DNA of 64,000 bases from Coenobita brevimanus (lineage: Eukaryota > Arthropoda > Malacostraca > Decapoda > Coenobitidae). Below are positions 1 through 11,838 of this stretch, piece after piece; within the stretch, counting starts at the first letter, position 1; each line of letters begins with the position of its first letter. The notes beneath the pieces were generated by a model. The model worked only from the letters and a program-made list of their open reading frames with translations, had not been told where the DNA came from and did no database searches. A program made the position numbers and the translations under genes. The stretch lies in contig CM064715.1 of NCBI GenBank assembly GCA_032717465.1, positions 40,226,159 to 40,290,158 of the forward strand. Reading direction: 5' to 3'.

Positions 1-185
1 CAACTCCGCTCCTACCCCACTGCAACCCAACATAACCCGGCATTACCCCACAGCACGTCACCCAGTCCCATCCTACCCGACTGCACACCATCCAACACCG
101 CCATTCCCGCACTGCACCCCATCAAACACCTTTTCTACTTCGTTGCAACCAACCAAACAACATCATTAACTTACTGCATTCCAGC
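1..185. repeat. C-rich ~31-bp minisatellite, partial array
   Basis: Degenerate repeats of the type CCTACCCCACTGCACCCCA followed by CCCAACCCCGAT. The array runs off the left edge and ends in the boundary text CAACATCATTAACTTACTGCA, which recurs wherever an array meets a core unit in this block. Confidence 0.8.
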
Positions 186-1322
186 AACACATTAACACTA
201 AAATGCAATGATAGCCGCGCAGATGTGCTATAGAAAGCATACAGGGAAGCAGTAATGTCTCACTCTGCCACTGATATGAGGGAAATAAGCTACGAAATCA
301 CGAAATATTAAGCCCAGTTAATCTATAGTTACGACTCAGCATTCAAGATGGAGAGATGGCAATTTTATTTCAAGTTAGTGTAAAAAGAGCAGTGTCGTGT
401 GCTTGACTTCTTCCCTTTGCATCAATGCAACGATGGAGCCACCTTGCGCGTGAAATGCGGGAATTCCAGGCCATTCAGCACGAGGAAACATATCTAATAT
501 TTCGAAATTGAGGGATTAGAGATGATTATCACTGAGTCCTTCTGTACCTCATGGATACTTAAAGCTGATTAAAATCTTCTGAAGGTATCAAAAGTATTGG
601 TAAGAAACAGGGAAGTGAGAATGGAGGTAAAAAATTCGCTGCATGACTGAATTGTGATACCAACTCTAACGTATGGATGTGAAGCTTGGACCCTGTTGGA
701 TGGACACAAGTCAAGAGTGAGAGCAGTGGAACTGAGTTATTTGAGAGGAGCTTGTGGAGTTACATGGTGAGACATACTGGCAAATGAGGAAGTGAAGGAG
801 TGTTGTGGTGTGGATGTGGATGTGATAGAGAGGGTTAGAGGATATACAGTGAGGTGGCTTGGCCATGTGGAGAGAATGGAGAACGAGAGACTAACGAGGA
901 GAATGTATGAGTGAGGTGGAAGGGGGGAGAGGGAGAGGAAGGACAAGGATGAGATGAAGGAATGGAGTGGAGAGGAATATGAGTGAGGTGGATGTGGGCT
1001 GGAAGCAGGGCAGTGAAATGACTGGGAACCAGGCAACATAGAGGCGATTTGTTTGTGGCAATCCCTTACTGTATTAAGGCGTCCGGCAACAGATAGATAG
1101 TACCAAAATTAAATATAAAACATCAACATGATATTAAAACATCTGGACAACTCTTTGACTCAACCCGTATCGCCTAGAACACAGAATACTTATCTGCTGA
1201 CGTGAATTTTTACACTTACTCTGTTAGCTTCAGACGATTTCAAGCAAGTTAAAAAAAATCTTAAGATGAATGAACAGGAACAGTCTTTATTAGCATCCAG
1301 ACTGAGGATGACTCACTTACTT
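186..1322. repeat. Satellite core unit 1, with nested LINE fragment
   Basis: Non-array core of the higher-order satellite. It is recognisable by the shared stretches AATGATAGCCGCG, ATTCAAGATGGAGAGATGGCAA, GGGAATTCCAGGCCATTCAGC and ACATCTGGACAACTC, which recur in the cores at about 6,005, 11,190 and 13,085. It is longer than the other cores because a LINE 3-prime fragment is inserted at 594-1,099. Confidence 0.75.
594..1099 (+). pseudogene. LINE reverse-transcriptase C-terminal fragment (broken)
   Basis: In one frame from about 598 the sequence reads IPTLTYGCEAWTLLDGHKS, then YLRGACGVTW, later VRGYTVRWLGHVERMENERL. This is the familiar C-terminal region of arthropod LINE reverse transcriptases (TYG.E.W and RWLGHV.RM motifs). 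Several in-frame stops, for example near 650, 767 and 912, show it is dead. It ends in a short GATA tail at 1,091-1,100. A 9-bp imperfect target-site duplication (GTATCAAAA at 585-593, GTACCAAAA at 1,100-1,108) brackets it inside the satellite core. Confidence 0.8.
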
Positions 1323-2712
1323 TGTTCAGGCTAATATCACAACCCACCCAAACCCACTCCAACCCGTTGCACCCCACCCTATCTCGATTCTACCCCTTTG
1401 CACCCCATTCAAAATCGTTCGTACCCCACTCCACCCAATTCAGTATATGGTCCTACTCTACTGCATCCCACACAACCCTGATCCCACCTCATTACAACCC
1501 CCCCCCAAAAAAAAAAAAAAAAAATATCCTGCCCCACTGCATCCAACCAAATCCCGTTCCTACCCCACTGCACCCACTGCACCCCACCCTACCCCGAGCC
1601 TACCCTACTGCACCCAACCCAGCCCCAATCCTACACCACTGCACTCTACACACCCCGTTCCTACCAAACTGTAACCCATCCAACCCGGATCCTACCCCAC
1701 TGCACCCACCCAACCTCAACCCTACCCCACTGCATCCCACCCAACCCCCCTCTCATATCCCACTGCAGTCCACATAACCATGATCCTACATTACTGCAAC
1801 CCAAAAAAAACGATCCTTCCCCACTTCACCCCACCCAACCCCCCTCTCATATCCCACTGCAGTCCACATAACCATGATCTTACCCTACTACAACCCAAAA
1901 ACTCCGATCCTACCCCACTGCACCTCACCCAACCCCAATCTTACCCCACTGCACATCACCGAACCCCGATCCTATCCCACCTTAACCCACCAACCTGGAT
2001 CCTACACACTGTACACCACCCAGCTCCAATGCTATATCACTGAACCCCACCCAACCCCGATCCCTTCCATTTCACCCCATTCAACCTCTATCCTACTGCA
2101 CTGCACCCCACCCAACTCCACTCCAACCCCATTGCATACCACCCGGTCCTACCCCACTGCACCCCAACCAATCACACTCTTTCTCCACTGCCCCTACTCA
2201 ACCCTACTCCAACCCCACTGCATCCCATCCAACCCCACCCCGGCTCCAGTGCACTCAACCCAATCACGATCCTACCCCAGTGCAACCCCCCAAAAAACGA
2301 TACAACCACACTGCACCCAACCCAAACCCCGACCCTACCCCACTGCACCCCACCCAACCCCGATCCTACCCCACTGCACCAAACCAAACCGCAAACCTAG
2401 TCCACTGAATCCTACCCAACCCCAATCCTACCCAAGTACACTCCACCCAACACTGCTCCAACTCTATTGCACCCCACCCAACTCCACTCCAACCCCCTTG
2501 CACGCAGCCCAACCCTGTTCTTACCCCACCGATCCCGCGTCTGCCCAACTGCACCTTATCCAACCCCGCTCATAGCCCGCTGCACCCTAATGAAAATCGC
2601 CAGTACCCCACTACACCTCAGCCAGTTCCTCCCTACCCGACTGCGCTCCACCCAGCACTGTCGTCCCCTCACTGTATCCAATCAGACACCTCTTCTACCT
2701 CACTGCAACCCA
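1323..2712. repeat. C-rich ~31-bp minisatellite array
   Basis: About 1.4 kb of diverged ~31-bp units (CCCAACCCCGATCCTACCCC ... ACTGCAC). The long ORFs across it on both strands consist only of Pro/Thr/His/Ser or Gly/Val/Trp repeats and reflect the unit. A poly-A run at 1,507-1,523 interrupts it. Confidence 0.85.
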
Positions 2713-5700
2713 GGGCAGTACTCCCGAGGTGGATGGAAAGCTGATGACAGGGAGTGCTGGAGCTCCCGTTTCATCAGCCCTCAGGACTAGTTCCTGACCA
2801 TCCCCCTTTGCTGAACTTTTTCAGTGTCTCAGTTACACAGAGAGTAGGCCAGCATGCTCTCCAGTACAAATTTCTCTAACTATCTTCACCAAACTACATG
2901 CACAGTAAACACTACACTTCCTTTTCAAAAATCAACAAAAATGGCGTCTATTAATCAAGCCTCGGAGTCCCCAGGGGGGGGGACCATAAATGCCCCCGCC
3001 ATCTGCCCCTCTCCCGGTGACGACTCGAGGTGCCTGGAACCACTGTCTGACTCTCTTCTTCTTCATTTCTGCAACATTCGCGGCCTTTCATCTAACTTTC
3101 GCTCTATTGAGCACCACCTCTCCTCCTCTAAACCTCACCTTCTTTTTCTGACGGAGACTCAGCTGTCTGAGGCAACCGACAGCAAACCCTTTTCTGTATC
3201 CTCCTACTTTCTCTATACTCATTTCAAAGCCAAAGGTGGCTGTTGTGTATACATACGCAACGACTTATCTTGCTCTCGTGTTCCTGAACTTGATTCTTCT
3301 GAATTCTCCACACTCTGGCTTCGGCTTTCCTGTCATTCTCTGACTAAATATATCTGTGCTGTTTACTTATCCCCTAATTCTACTGACTATCAAAAATTCT
3401 TCGACTATCTTACTTCTACAATGGAACACATTCTGTCCATTTCTCCTTTCTCTGAAATCTCCATTCTTGGAGATTTCAATGTTCACCGCCACCTTTGGCT
3501 CTCCTCTCCTTTCACGGATCCACCTGGTGAACAAGCCTACATCTTTTCTATCCTTAATGACCTAGAGCAGCTTGTACAGCACCCGACCCGAATCCCTGAC
3601 CGCCTTGGAGAGAGCCCAAACATACTTGACCTCTTCCTCACAACTAATCCTTCTGCTTACTCTGTTAATCTTTTCTCTCCGTTGGGCTCCTCCGATCACA
3701 ACCTTATTACCTTAACCTGTCCTATCACTCCGGTACGGCCTGTGGACCCTCCAGGGAAACGTCGTCTGTGGCATTTTGGAGCCGCGAACTGGGAGGCCCT
3801 CAGGCAGTACTTCTTTGATTTTCCCTGGAATGATTATTGCTTCCATGGCCGGGAGCCATCTGAGTGTGCCTCGCGCATTACGGAGGTTATTCTCTCGGGC
3901 ATGGAAGCATACATTCCTTTCTCATATCCTTTGACTAACGCAAGAAAGCCTTGGTTTAATCACGCTTGTTCTAATGCTGTCCGCAACAAGGAGAGGGCCT
4001 ACAAAAGGTACCGGAGCCAACCCACCCCTGAATCACATCATCTTTACGTTTCTGCCCGGAATCGTGCTAAATCTGTTCTTCGCTCTACTAAAAATAATTT
4101 CATCCATACTAAATGCTCTCAACTCTCCAACTCGAATTCTTCCCGCTCCTTCTGGCACCTTGCCAAAAATCTTTCTAACAACTTTACCTCATCATCCTTC
4201 CCTCCTCTTTTCTACTCCGATGGTTCTGTAGCTATTTCTTCTACTGATAAAGCAGATCTCTTCACACAGACTTTCTCCTCCAATTCCACCTTAGACGATT
4301 CCGGTGCTGTTCCTCCATCACTTCTCCCCTCTGACTTCCTCATGGCTGACATTAAAATTTCTTCAGTTGATGTATTTTCTGCCATCACTGGCCTCAGTAC
4401 TAACAAGGCATATGGGCCTGATGGGGTCCCTCCTGTTGTTCTCAAGAACTGTGCTTCTGTGCTTACACCCTGCCTAGGCAAACTCTTTCGCCTTTGTCTG
4501 TCAACTTGTACCTTTCCTTCTTGCTGGAAGTTTGCTCTCATTCAGCCAGTCCCAAAGAAGGGTGACCACTCCCAACCCTCCAACTATCGTCCAATTGCTT
4601 TAACGTCCTGTATTTCAAAAGTTTTTGAGTCAATTCTTAATAGAAAAATTTTAAGGCATCTTTCCTATCACAACCTTCTTTCCGATCGTCAGTATGGGTT
4701 CCGTCAAGGACGCTCCACTGGCGATCTTCTCACCTACCTTTCAGACTCCTGGTCATCCTCCTTTCGGGACTTTGGCGAAAGCTTTGCCATTGCACTTGAC
4801 ATCTCAAAGGCTTTCGATCGAGTCTGGCATAAATCTTTAATTTCCAAACTGCCCTCCTACGGTTTCTATCCTTCTATCTGTGCCTTCATCGCTAGCTTCC
4901 TTTCTGGTCGTTCTATAGCCGCTGTTGTAGACGGCCATCGTTCTTCTCCTAGATCTCTCAACAGTGGTGTTCCTCAGGGCTCTGTCCTATCACCAACTCT
5001 CTTCCTTTTATTCATCAATGATCTTCTAAGCTGTACATCTAACCCTATCCACTCATACGCTGATGACTCCACCCTTCACCTTTCCATTCGGTTCCCGCAA
5101 CGCCCATCTCAACAGTTACTTCAAGAAACAAGGGATGAGGCTATGGCACACCTAATGTCTGACTTGGCTCGTATCGCTGACTGGGGTAAAAATAATATGG
5201 TTGTCTTTAATGCATCTAAGACTCAGTTCTTACACCTATCAACCCGACAAAATCTGCCACAGGTATACCCATTAATGTTTAATAATATTCAGCTTAATCC
5301 TGCATCATCCTTGAACATGCTTGGGGTTTCATTTACTCAGGACTTATCTTGGAAAGATCATATTGCATCTCTTGTAAAATCTGCTTCCAAGAGATTGGGT
5401 GTGCTAAGCCGACTCCGCTCTTTCTTTACCCCTGCGCAATTGTTGACTCTATACAGAGGTTTTATCCGCCCCTGTGTGGAGTACAACTCTCATGTGTGGG
5501 GAGGCTCCCCACATACAGCTCTTCTCAATAGGGTGGAGTCAAAGGCTTTTCGTCTCATTAACTCTCCTCCTCTTACTGACTCCCTTCAACCTCTGTCTCT
5601 TCACCGCACTGTTGCATCTTTATCTCTTTTCTATCGCTACTTTAATGGTCACTGCTCCTCTGAACTGTCTGCTTGCATTCCTCCACCTCTACGACGGGCG

Positions 5701-5999
5701 CGTAGCACCCGTCTGGCAGCAAACTCTCATCCCTTTTCTGTCCAACTCTCTAATGCAAGAGTTAACCGTTACTCCCAGTCTTTCATTTATGCAACAGGTC
5801 AGCTCTGGAACTGTCTCCCTCTGTCTGTATTTCCTGCTGCCTATGATCTCCAGTCTTTCAAACGCAGTGTGTCCAGGCATCTCAAAATGATCGGATCTTG
5901 AATTTGGCTCTCTATTGTATTTTGTTTTTCTCTTGGAAGGAACTGTTACTGCGGGCCATGGCCTTTGGTTCCTTCTTCCTCGCATTAAAAAAAAAAAAA
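2713..5999 (+). mobile_element. Full-length non-LTR retrotransposon (LINE), copy 1
   Basis: The element starts at GGGCAGTACTCCCGAGG, immediately after satellite text, has a ~140-230-base leader, one ORF, a short 3-prime UTR and a 13-A tail (5,987-5,999). The borders are supported by empty versions of the same satellite junction at about 13,065-13,090 and 140-170. No ORF1 (gag-like) lies between the left border and the single ORF, so the element is either ORF1-less or lost that part. No clear target-site duplication is seen; a few satellite bases appear missing at the insertion point. Confidence 0.85.
2854..5901 (+). CDS. Retrotransposon polyprotein: endonuclease plus reverse transcriptase (copy 1)
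   Basis: An uninterrupted 1,015-residue ORF for target-primed reverse transcription. The N-terminal endonuclease/exonuclease/phosphatase domain (about residues 68-290) keeps its catalytic motifs: CNIRG at 73-77, TET with Glu101, GDFN with Asp207 and Asn209, and SSDH with Asp281 and His282. The reverse transcriptase (about 520-820) keeps NYRPIAL, the first catalytic Asp649 in [15 protein letters not shown] at 705-710, YADD at 735-738 and the LGV...LSW.DH block. The C-terminal part ends in a QLWNCLP...SFK module typical of Jockey/CR1-group LINEs. Met30 (position 2,941, AAAATGG) has a better start context than Met1, so translation may begin there. The ORF looks competent. Placement in the Jockey/CR1 group is inference. 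Confidence 0.93.
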   Translation: MLSSTNFSNYLHQTTCTVNTTLPFQKSTKMASINQASESPGGGTINAPAICPSPGDDSRCLEPLSDSLLLHFCNIRGLSSNFRSIEHHLSSSKPHLLFLTETQLSEATDSKPFSVSSYFLYTHFKAKGGCCVYIRNDLSCSRVPELDSSEFSTLWLRLSCHSLTKYICAVYLSPNSTDYQKFFDYLTSTMEHILSISPFSEISILGDFNVHRHLWLSSPFTDPPGEQAYIFSILNDLEQLVQHPTRIPDRLGESPNILDLFLTTNPSAYSVNLFSPLGSSDHNLITLTCPITPVRPVDPPGKRRLWHFGAANWEALRQYFFDFPWNDYCFHGREPSECASRITEVILSGMEAYIPFSYPLTNARKPWFNHACSNAVRNKERAYKRYRSQPTPESHHLYVSARNRAKSVLRSTKNNFIHTKCSQLSNSNSSRSFWHLAKNLSNNFTSSSFPPLFYSDGSVAISSTDKADLFTQTFSSNSTLDDSGAVPPSLLPSDFLMADIKISSVDVFSAITGLSTNKAYGPDGVPPVVLKNCASVLTPCLGKLFRLCLSTCTFPSCWKFALIQPVPKKGDHSQPSNYRPIALTSCISKVFESILNRKILRHLSYHNLLSDRQYGFRQGRSTGDLLTYLSDSWSSSFRDFGESFAIALDISKAFDRVWHKSLISKLPSYGFYPSICAFIASFLSGRSIAAVVDGHRSSPRSLNSGVPQGSVLSPTLFLLFINDLLSCTSNPIHSYADDSTLHLSIRFPQRPSQQLLQETRDEAMAHLMSDLARIADWGKNNMVVFNASKTQFLHLSTRQNLPQVYPLMFNNIQLNPASSLNMLGVSFTQDLSWKDHIASLVKSASKRLGVLSRLRSFFTPAQLLTLYRGFIRPCVEYNSHVWGGSPHTALLNRVESKAFRLINSPPLTDSLQPLSLHRTVASLSLFYRYFNGHCSSELSACIPPPLRRARSTRLAANSHPFSVQLSNARVNRYSQSFIYATGQLWNCLPLSVFPAAYDLQSFKRSVSRHLKMIGS

Positions 6000-6654
6000 T
6001 ACATCATTAACTTACTTCACCCCAGCAATACAATAACACTAGAATGCGATGCTAGTCCCGAAGAAGTACTATGGAAAGGACACTGGACCGTAATATTATC
6101 TCACTCTGCCATAGAACTACGGGAAATAACCTAGAAAAGGATGAAATATTCGGGCCATTTAATCTATATTTACGACCCAGCATTCAAGACGGAGAAATGG
6201 CATATATTTTTCAAGTTAATGTAAAAAGAGCTGTTTCGTCTGCTTCTCTTTTTCCCTTCACAACAACAAACCTATAGCGCCACCTTTCGCGTGGAATGCG
6301 GGAATTCCAGACCATTCAGCACGAGGACGTTTATGTAATTTCTAGAATTGGACGCGTTAGATAAAAATTTCACTTAGTTCTTCTATACGACAGGGCTAAT
6401 TAAAGCTGATTAAAATTTTCTGAAGGCATTAAAAAAAAGTCTTCATGATATAAAAACATCTGGACAACTCTGGGACTTAGCCAGTAGCACTTGGAACACA
6501 GAGCACTCACCTGTTGACGTCATTTTTAAAACAAAATGCGCTTCACTCAGACGTTTGCAAGCAAGTTCACATAAAACGCTTAGGGTGATTGAACTGGAAC
6601 AGTCTTTATTAACCCCCAGACAGAAAATTGCTTATTTACTTTGTACAAACTAAT
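6000..6654. repeat. Satellite core unit 2
   Basis: A ~0.65-kb core following the LINE tail, beginning TACATCATTAACTTACTTCACC. It carries an ORF-like stretch (about 6,020-6,135) reading TLECDASPEEVLWKGHW, then a stop. It is essentially identical to 11,184-11,838, and related but diverged from the core at 13,085. Confidence 0.8.
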
Positions 6655-7890
6655 ATTACACACCACCCAAACTCATTCCAATCCCCTGCACCCAACCTAG
6701 CCCCGATCTTACCCTTTTGCACCCCGTTCAACATCTCTCGAACCCCACTCCACCCCACTCAATATCTGGTCGTATCCCACTACATCCCACACAACTCCAA
6801 TTCTTTTTCACAGCACCCACCCAACCCCGATCCTACCACAGTGCACCTACACAACCCTAATCCTACCCCACTGCACACCACGTAACCCTGATCCTACCTC
6901 ACTGAACCCCAACCAACCCCGATCCAACCCCACTGCACCCACTCAACCCTGATCCTTTCCTACTGCACCCTATCCAACCCCGATCCTACCTCACTGCACC
7001 CCAACCAACCCCGATGCTACCCCACTGAACACCACCAAACCCTGCTACTATGCAACGGCATTAGACACAACCCCGATCCTACCCTACTGCACCCCCCCAA
7101 CAAAAAACGCTCCTACCACACAGCACCTCATCCAACCCCAATCCTACTCAACTGCAACACAAAAAAAACTCCGATCCTACCCCAGTGCATCCCACTCAAC
7201 CCCGATCCAACTCCACTGTATCCCACCAAAGCCCGTTCCTACCCCAATGCACCCCACGCAACCCCGATGCCACCTCACTGCACCCCATCCAACCACGATC
7301 CTACCCCTCTGCCCCCACCCCACCCAGATTCTACCCCACTGCACTCCCAATCCCAATCCCATCCCACTGCACCTCGCCCAGTCCTGATCCTATCCCACTG
7401 CACCCATCCAACCCCGATCCTACACCACTGAACCCAACCCAACCCTGATCCTACCCCACTGAACTTCACCCAAGCCCTATCCTACCTCACTGCACCCTAC
7501 CCATCCCCGATCCTACCCCACAGCATGTCACCCAACCCCACTCCAACCCCACTGCACCCCCATCCAACTCCGATCCTACTCCACTTAACCCTGCCCAACC
7601 TTGATCCCACTCCACTACACCACGCCCAACTCCACTCCAACCCCACTTCACCTCACAACCCTAGCCCTGCCCCACTGCACCCCACCGAACCCTGCTCTTA
7701 CCCCTCTGAACCAAGCTTCTACACTATTGCACATTACCCAACACAGTTCCTACCCCACTGCACCCCAATAAAAATTGCCATTACCCCACTACACCTCAGC
7801 CAGTTCCTCCCTACCCGACTGCGCTCCACCCAGCACTGTCGTCCCCTCACTGTATCCAATCAGACACCTCTTCTACCTCACTGCAACCCA
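6655..7890. repeat. C-rich ~31-bp minisatellite array
   Basis: About 1.2 kb of the same units. Nearly identical to 11,839-13,070 apart from a few small indels, for example around 7,090-7,110 and 7,310-7,320. Confidence 0.85.
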
Positions 7891-10800
7891 GGGCAGTACT
7901 CCCGAGGTGGATGGAAAGCTGATGACAGGGAGTGCTGGAGCTCCCGTTTCATCAGCCCTCAGGACTAGTTCCTGACCATCCCCCTTTGCTGAACTTTTTC
8001 AGTGTCTCAGTTACACAGAGAGTAGGCCAGCATGCTCTCCAGTACAAATTTCTCTAACTATCTTCACCAAACTACATGCACAGTAAACACTACACTTCCT
8101 TTTCAAAAATCAACAAAAATGGCGTCTATTAATCAAGCCTCGGAGTCCCCAGGGGGGGGGACCATAAATGCCCCCGCCATCTGCCCCTCTCCCGGTGACG
8201 ACTCGAGGTGCCTGGAACCACTGTCTGACTCTCTTCTTCTTCATTTCTGCAACATTCGCGGCCTTTCATCTAACTTTCGCTCTATTGAGCACCACCTCTC
8301 CTCCTCTAAACCTCACCTTCTTTTTCTGACGGAGACTCAGCTGTCTGAGGCAACCGACAGCAAACCCTTTTCTGTATCCTCCTACTTTCTCTATACTCAT
8401 TTCAAAGCCAAAGGTGGCTGTTGTGTATACATACGCAACGACTTATCTTGCTCTCGTGTTCCTGAACTTGATTCTTCTGAATTCTCCACACTCTGGCTTC
8501 GGCTTTCCTGTCATTCTCTGACTAAATATATCTGTGCTGTTTACTTATCCCCTAATTCTACTGACTATCAAAAATTCTTCGACTATCTTACTTCTACAAT
8601 GGAACACATTCTGTCCATTTCTCCTTTCTCTGAAATCTCCATTCTTGGAGATTTCAATGTTCACCGCCACCTTTGGCTCTCCTCTCCTTTCACGGATCCA
8701 CCTGGTGAACAAGCCTACATCTTTTCTATCCTTAATGACCTAGAGCAGCTTGTACAGCACCCGACCCGAATCCCTGACCGCCTTGGAGAGAGCCCAAACA
8801 TACTTGACCTCTTCCTCACAACTAATCCTTCTGCTTACTCTGTTAATCTTTTCTCTCCGTTGGGCTCCTCCGATCACAACCTTATTACCTTAACCTGTCC
8901 TATCACTCCGGTACGGCCTGTGGACCCTCCAGGGAAACGTCGTCTGTGGCATTTTGGAGCCGCGAACTGGGAGGCCCTCAGGCAGTACTTCTTTGATTTT
9001 CCCTGGAATGATTATTGCTTCCATGGCCGGGAGCCATCTGAGTGTGCCTCGCGCATTACGGAGGTTATTCTCTCGGGCATGGAAGCATACATTCCTTTCT
9101 CATATCCTTTGACTAACGCAAGAAAGCCTTGGTTTAATCACGCTTGTTCTAATGCTGTCCGCAACAAGGAGAGGGCCTACAAAAGGTACCGGAGCCAACC
9201 CACCCCTGAATCACATCATCTTTACGTTTCTGCCCGGAATCGTGCTAAATCTGTTCTTCGCTCTACTAAAAATAATTTCATCCATACTAAATGCTCTCAA
9301 CTCTCCAACTCGAATTCTTCCCGCTCCTTCTGGCACCTTGCCAAAAATCTTTCTAACAACTTTACCTCATCATCCTTCCCTCCTCTTTTCTACTCCGATG
9401 GTTCTGTAGCTATTTCTTCTACTGATAAAGCAGATCTCTTCACACAGACTTTCTCCTCCAATTCCACCTTAGACGATTCCGGTGCTGTTCCTCCATCACT
9501 TCTCCCCTCTGACTTCCTCATGGCTGACATTAAAATTTCTTCAGTTGATGTATTTTCTGCCATCACTGGCCTCAGTACTAACAAGGCATATGGGCCTGAT
9601 GGGGTCCCTCCTGTTGTTCTCAAGAACTGTGCTTCTGTGCTTACACCCTGCCTAGGCAAACTCTTTCGCCTTTGTCTGTCAACTTGTACCTTTCCTTCTT
9701 GCTGGAAGTTTGCTCTCATTCAGCCAGTCCCAAAGAAGGGTGACCACTCCCAACCCTCCAACTATCGTCCAATTGCTTTAACGTCCTGTATTTCAAAAGT
9801 TTTTGAGTCAATTCTTAATAGAAAAATTTTAAGGCATCTTTCCTATCACAACCTTCTTTCCGATCGTCAGTATGGGTTCCGTCAAGGACGCTCCACTGGC
9901 GATCTTCTCACCTACCTTTCAGACTCCTGGTCATCCTCCTTTCGGGACTTTGGCGAAAGCTTTGCCATTGCACTTGACATCTCAAAGGCTTTCGATCGAG
10001 TCTGGCATAAATCTTTAATTTCCAAACTGCCCTCCTACGGTTTCTATCCTTCTATCTGTGCCTTCATCGCTAGCTTCCTTTCTGGTCGTTCTATAGCCGC
10101 TGTTGTAGACGGCCATCGTTCTTCTCCTAGATCTCTCAACAGTGGTGTTCCTCAGGGCTCTGTCCTATCACCAACTCTCTTCCTTTTATTCATCAATGAT
10201 CTTCTAAGCTGTACATCTAACCCTATCCACTCATACGCTGATGACTCCACCCTTCACCTTTCCATTCGGTTCCCGCAACGCCCATCTCAACAGTTACTTC
10301 AAGAAACAAGGGATGAGGCTATGGCACACCTAATGTCTGACTTGGCTCGTATCGCTGACTGGGGTAAAAATAATATGGTTGTCTTTAATGCATCTAAGAC
10401 TCAGTTCTTACACCTATCAACCCGACAAAATCTGCCACAGGTATACCCATTAATGTTTAATAATATTCAGCTTAATCCTGCATCATCCTTGAACATGCTT
10501 GGGGTTTCATTTACTCAGGACTTATCTTGGAAAGATCATATTGCATCTCTTGTAAAATCTGCTTCCAAGAGATTGGGTGTGCTAAGCCGACTCCGCTCTT
10601 TCTTTACCCCTGCGCAATTGTTGACTCTATACAGAGGTTTTATCCGCCCCTGTGTGGAGTACAACTCTCATGTGTGGGGAGGCTCCCCACATACAGCTCT
10701 TCTCAATAGGGTGGAGTCAAAGGCTTTTCGTCTCATTAACTCTCCTCCTCTTACTGACTCCCTTCAACCTCTGTCTCTTCGCCGCACTGTTGCATCTTTA

Positions 10801-11183
10801 TCTCTTTTCTATCGCTACTTTAATGGTCACTGCTCCTCTGAACTGTCTGCTTGCATTCCTCCACCTCTACGACGGGCGCGTAGCACCCGTCTGGCAGCAA
10901 ACTCTCATCCCTTTTCTGTCCAACTCTCTAATGCAAGAGTTAACCGTTACTCCCAGTCTTTCATTTATGCAACAGGTCAGCTCTGGAACTGTCTCCCTCT
11001 GTCTGTATTTCCTGCTGCCTATGATCTCCAGTCTTTCAAACGCAGTGTGTCCAGGCATCTCAAAATGATCGGATCTTGAATTTGGCTCTCTATTGTATTT
11101 TGTTTTTCTCTTGGAAGGAACTGTTACTGCGGGCCATGGCCTTTGGTTCCTTCTTCCTCGCATTAAAAAAAAAAAAAAAAAAA
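7891..11183 (+). mobile_element. Full-length non-LTR retrotransposon (LINE), copy 2
   Basis: Same borders as copy 1, with a 19-A tail (11,165-11,183). It was copied with its flanking satellite rather than inserted independently, since the junctions on both sides match copy 1. Confidence 0.85.
8032..11079 (+). CDS. Retrotransposon polyprotein: endonuclease plus reverse transcriptase (copy 2)
   Basis: A 1,015-residue ORF identical in length and frame to copy 1. The one residue difference I see is Arg917 (codon CGC near 10,781) in place of His917 (CAC, 5,602-5,604). All endonuclease and polymerase motifs are intact (TET, GDFN, SDH, GVPQGS, YADD). As in copy 1 a second Met at residue 30 (8,119) has a stronger start context. 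The near-identity of two intact ORFs points to a recent duplication, to gene conversion, or to an assembly artefact. Confidence 0.93.
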   Translation: MLSSTNFSNYLHQTTCTVNTTLPFQKSTKMASINQASESPGGGTINAPAICPSPGDDSRCLEPLSDSLLLHFCNIRGLSSNFRSIEHHLSSSKPHLLFLTETQLSEATDSKPFSVSSYFLYTHFKAKGGCCVYIRNDLSCSRVPELDSSEFSTLWLRLSCHSLTKYICAVYLSPNSTDYQKFFDYLTSTMEHILSISPFSEISILGDFNVHRHLWLSSPFTDPPGEQAYIFSILNDLEQLVQHPTRIPDRLGESPNILDLFLTTNPSAYSVNLFSPLGSSDHNLITLTCPITPVRPVDPPGKRRLWHFGAANWEALRQYFFDFPWNDYCFHGREPSECASRITEVILSGMEAYIPFSYPLTNARKPWFNHACSNAVRNKERAYKRYRSQPTPESHHLYVSARNRAKSVLRSTKNNFIHTKCSQLSNSNSSRSFWHLAKNLSNNFTSSSFPPLFYSDGSVAISSTDKADLFTQTFSSNSTLDDSGAVPPSLLPSDFLMADIKISSVDVFSAITGLSTNKAYGPDGVPPVVLKNCASVLTPCLGKLFRLCLSTCTFPSCWKFALIQPVPKKGDHSQPSNYRPIALTSCISKVFESILNRKILRHLSYHNLLSDRQYGFRQGRSTGDLLTYLSDSWSSSFRDFGESFAIALDISKAFDRVWHKSLISKLPSYGFYPSICAFIASFLSGRSIAAVVDGHRSSPRSLNSGVPQGSVLSPTLFLLFINDLLSCTSNPIHSYADDSTLHLSIRFPQRPSQQLLQETRDEAMAHLMSDLARIADWGKNNMVVFNASKTQFLHLSTRQNLPQVYPLMFNNIQLNPASSLNMLGVSFTQDLSWKDHIASLVKSASKRLGVLSRLRSFFTPAQLLTLYRGFIRPCVEYNSHVWGGSPHTALLNRVESKAFRLINSPPLTDSLQPLSLRRTVASLSLFYRYFNGHCSSELSACIPPPLRRARSTRLAANSHPFSVQLSNARVNRYSQSFIYATGQLWNCLPLSVFPAAYDLQSFKRSVSRHLKMIGS

Positions 11184-11838
11184 TACATCATTAACTTACT
11201 TCACCCCAGCAATACAATAACACTAGAATGCGATGCTAGTCCCGAAGAAGTACTATGGAAAGGACACTGGACCGTAATATTATCTCACTCTGCCATAGAA
11301 CTACGGGAAATAACCTAGAAAAGGATGAAATATTCGGGCCATTTAATCTATATTTACGACCCAGCATTCAAGACGGAGAAATGGCATATATTTTTCAAGT
11401 TAATGTAAAAAGAGCTGTTTCGTCTGCTTCTCTTTTTCCCTTCACAACAACAAACCTATAGCGCCACCTTTCGCGTGGAATGCGGGAATTCCAGACCATT
11501 CAGCACGAGGACGTTTATGTAATTTCTAGAATTGGACGCGTTAGATAAAAATTTCACTTAGTTCTTCTATACGACAGGGCTAATTAAAGCTGATTAAAAT
11601 TTTCTGAAGGCATTAAAAAAAAGTCTTCATGATATAAAAACATCTGGACAACTCTGGGACTTAGCCAGTAGCACTTGGAACACAGAGCACTCACCTGTTG
11701 ACGTCATTTTTAAAACAAAATGCGCTTCACTCAGACGTTTGCAAGCAAGTTCACATAAAACGCTTAGGGTGATTGAACTGGAACAGTCTTTATTAACCCC
11801 CAGACAGAAAATTGCTTATTTACTTTGTACAAACTAAT
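11184..11838. repeat. Satellite core unit 3
   Basis: Second copy of the core that follows the LINE, matching 6,000-6,654 base for base over long stretches. Confidence 0.8.

Noticed and set aside
737..1039. 100-codon minus-strand ORF rich in Ser/Pro/His
   Set aside because: Antisense of the LINE reverse-transcriptase relic.
1874..2575. 233-codon Pro/Thr/His-rich ORF
   Set aside because: It translates the 31-bp C-rich minisatellite; similar ORFs appear in every array and on the opposite strand.
4212..4541. 109-codon minus-strand ORF, repeated at 9,390-9,719
   Set aside because: Antisense shadow of the LINE reverse transcriptase; identical in both copies because the LINE is.
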